A stretch of 64,000 nt of DNA from JBALVT01 sp965262875 (lineage in GTDB: Bacteria > Pseudomonadota > Gammaproteobacteria > Pseudomonadales > Halieaceae): positions 3,534,001-3,598,000 of the forward strand of contig OZ253569.1 of the NCBI GenBank assembly GCA_965262875.1. The letters run 5' to 3'. Positions 63,105 to 64,000 of the stretch are shown here, in pieces. A program made the position numbers and the translations under genes. The notes below the pieces were generated by a model that saw only the letters and a program-made list of their open reading frames with translations, was not told the DNA's origin and made no database searches. The first letter of the stretch is position 1; each line of letters opens with the position of its first letter.

Positions 63105-64000
63105 TAGTTCGCTGACAGTTAGTGGATGTTGCGCCAACCAATCGTCTCCAAACCCCAGAACCAATGATTTGTCACTCGCTGAAATGGTGAACTGGGGAAG
63201 CTGCTCCAGTTTCTCCACGTATTTGAAGCCGCGAGCCGGATAATGCTCAAAAGGTGAATGAAGCGGGTCCTGTCTTGTTCCGGCGTTTCTGCAAGCAGGC
63301 TCTCATTTATTTTTCCACGATGCCCGTGTGCCAGCAGGGTCAGATGCTCCTGCTCATCTTGCGAAAATCCCGGTAGATCCGCATGGCGCAGTAGATACGA
63401 GGAGTGTCTATTGTAATGTTTGTGAGAAATCGCCATGCCAATCTCGTGACTCTTGGCGACCCAGCGGAGCAAGAACCAGTCGCTGTGGCTTAGTTTCCAG
63501 CGGGCTTTGGTGGCATTAAAAAATACTCGTGCTCTGCGCTCTACCGATGCGGCAATGTCACCGTCGACGCTGTAGCGCTGCATCAAAGCGCCGATAGTGC
63601 GCTCTCGTACATCTTCGTGGGTTAGTCTGCCCAGTAAGTCGTAGAGAACACCTTCCCGAAGTGCACCTTTGGAGGTTCGCATGTGTTGGATGTTGAGCCC
63701 CTTGAAGAGGGCGCTGGCAATGGCGACGCCGCTCACGATTACATTGCGTCTGGATTCCGACAACCCCTCAAGTGCAATGCTGTCCATGTCCTCGAAGCTC
63801 AATAGGCTTTCTTCCAATTGGGCCAAGCCTTGGGGGGGTGATACCGCCTTCGCCCCAACCGTTTTCAATGAGCAGTTCTTCAATCGCTTGAAGCGTGCCA
63901 GAGGAGCCGACGCACTCCTTCGCGTTGTCACTATTAAATTGGTGGCGAATAGCGGATATTTCGAAAAGTGCTTTATCCCTCGCGCTGCGATATGCGGATG
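63105..64000 (-). pseudogene. ppx: ppx (exopolyphosphatase), broken; 5' end outside window
   Basis: Ppx/GppA-type protein: VGSSGTLQAIEELL (phosphate-binding motif), EGLSESRRNVIVSGVAIASALFKGLNIQHMRTSKGALREGVLYDLLGR, then the HD-like C-terminal region SHEIGMAISHKHYNRHSSYLLRHADLPGFSQDEQEHLTLLAHGHRGK. Two frameshifts: an extra G in the run 63832-63838, and one near 63218-63230 after IIRLA, beyond which FKYVEKLEQLPQFTISASDKSLVLGFGDDWLAQHPLTVSE is in the next frame. The last 17 codons are at 60211-60266. Polyphosphate turnover by this gene is lost unless the frameshifts are sequencing errors. Confidence 0.83.

Noticed and set aside
1..64000. CRISPR arrays, tRNA or rRNA genes
   Set aside because: No regularly spaced short repeats, tRNA cloverleaf with CCA-type end or rRNA segments were seen while reading both strands; a covariance search was not possible.

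Overview
The window is a gammaproteobacterial chromosome segment. The evidence is an RstAB-like two-component pair, GspA/GspB (ExeAB), glnK-amtB, a TonB-dependent receptor, Ppx, MscL with a zinc-ribbon tail, ParDE and a PEP-CTERM protein. The mix resembles marine Cellvibrionales/Spongiibacter-type bacteria, but no rRNA or other decisive marker is present. The striking property is decay: a large share of the window is insertion sequences or group II introns, and many host genes are frameshifted, truncated or split. This fits a lineage undergoing IS proliferation and genome erosion, for example a host-associated bacterium. Several single-base frameshifts could instead be sequencing errors.

Layout. 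1-1326: edge copy of an IS5-like element (three copies in the window). 1.4-4.9 kb: cupin, truncated M90 peptidase, GFA protein, DoxX, thioesterase and a PEP-CTERM gene. 4.9-9.5 kb: three nested IS elements inside the 5' end of the PEP-CTERM gene; one of them carries SEC-C and DUF6788 passenger genes. 9.76-14.0 kb: an asnB-like gene split by an IS66 element. 14.1-17.1 kb: three frameshifted genes (glutaredoxin-DinB fusion, RstB-like kinase, RstA-like regulator). 17.2-21.9 kb: a lipoprotein, then a metzincin-like lipoprotein gene hit by two IS elements. 22-29.8 kb: TonB-dependent receptor, short-chain dehydrogenases, a deazaflavin-type reductase, remnants of M20 and BASS genes, a Spy-like protein, rhodanese, GNAT and a small unknown gene behind a LexA-like site. 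30-31.3 kb: two fused broken transposases. 31.6-34.6 kb: divergent TPR protein and winged-helix/TPR regulator. 34.8-38.6 kb: IS5-like copy 2, alcohol dehydrogenase, crotonase, ParDE.

38.7-50.8 kb is a mobile-element pile-up: IS6, an IS110 interrupted by IS4, then group II intron A, interrupted in its YADD codons by intron B. Intron B is itself interrupted by an IS701-like element (which contains IS5-like copy 3) and, at its own YADD codons, by a second intron B. The right-hand exon of the outer intron B is an IS630 fragment rather than intron A, which points to recombination between intron copies. The IS630 fragment is joined to the 3' end of mscL.

51-60 kb is the healthiest stretch: a DUF385-type protein, an unusual pair of hairpin repeats, an AsmA-like protein, gspAB, alkaline phosphatase, glnK-amtB and an epoxide-hydrolase-like enzyme. 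60.2-64 kb: ppx, broken by nested IS630 and ISNCY elements and by two frameshifts, running off the window.

Most insertions could be resolved to the base from target duplications and from the restored reading frame of the host gene. All family names come from recognising the translated sequence and were not database-checked.
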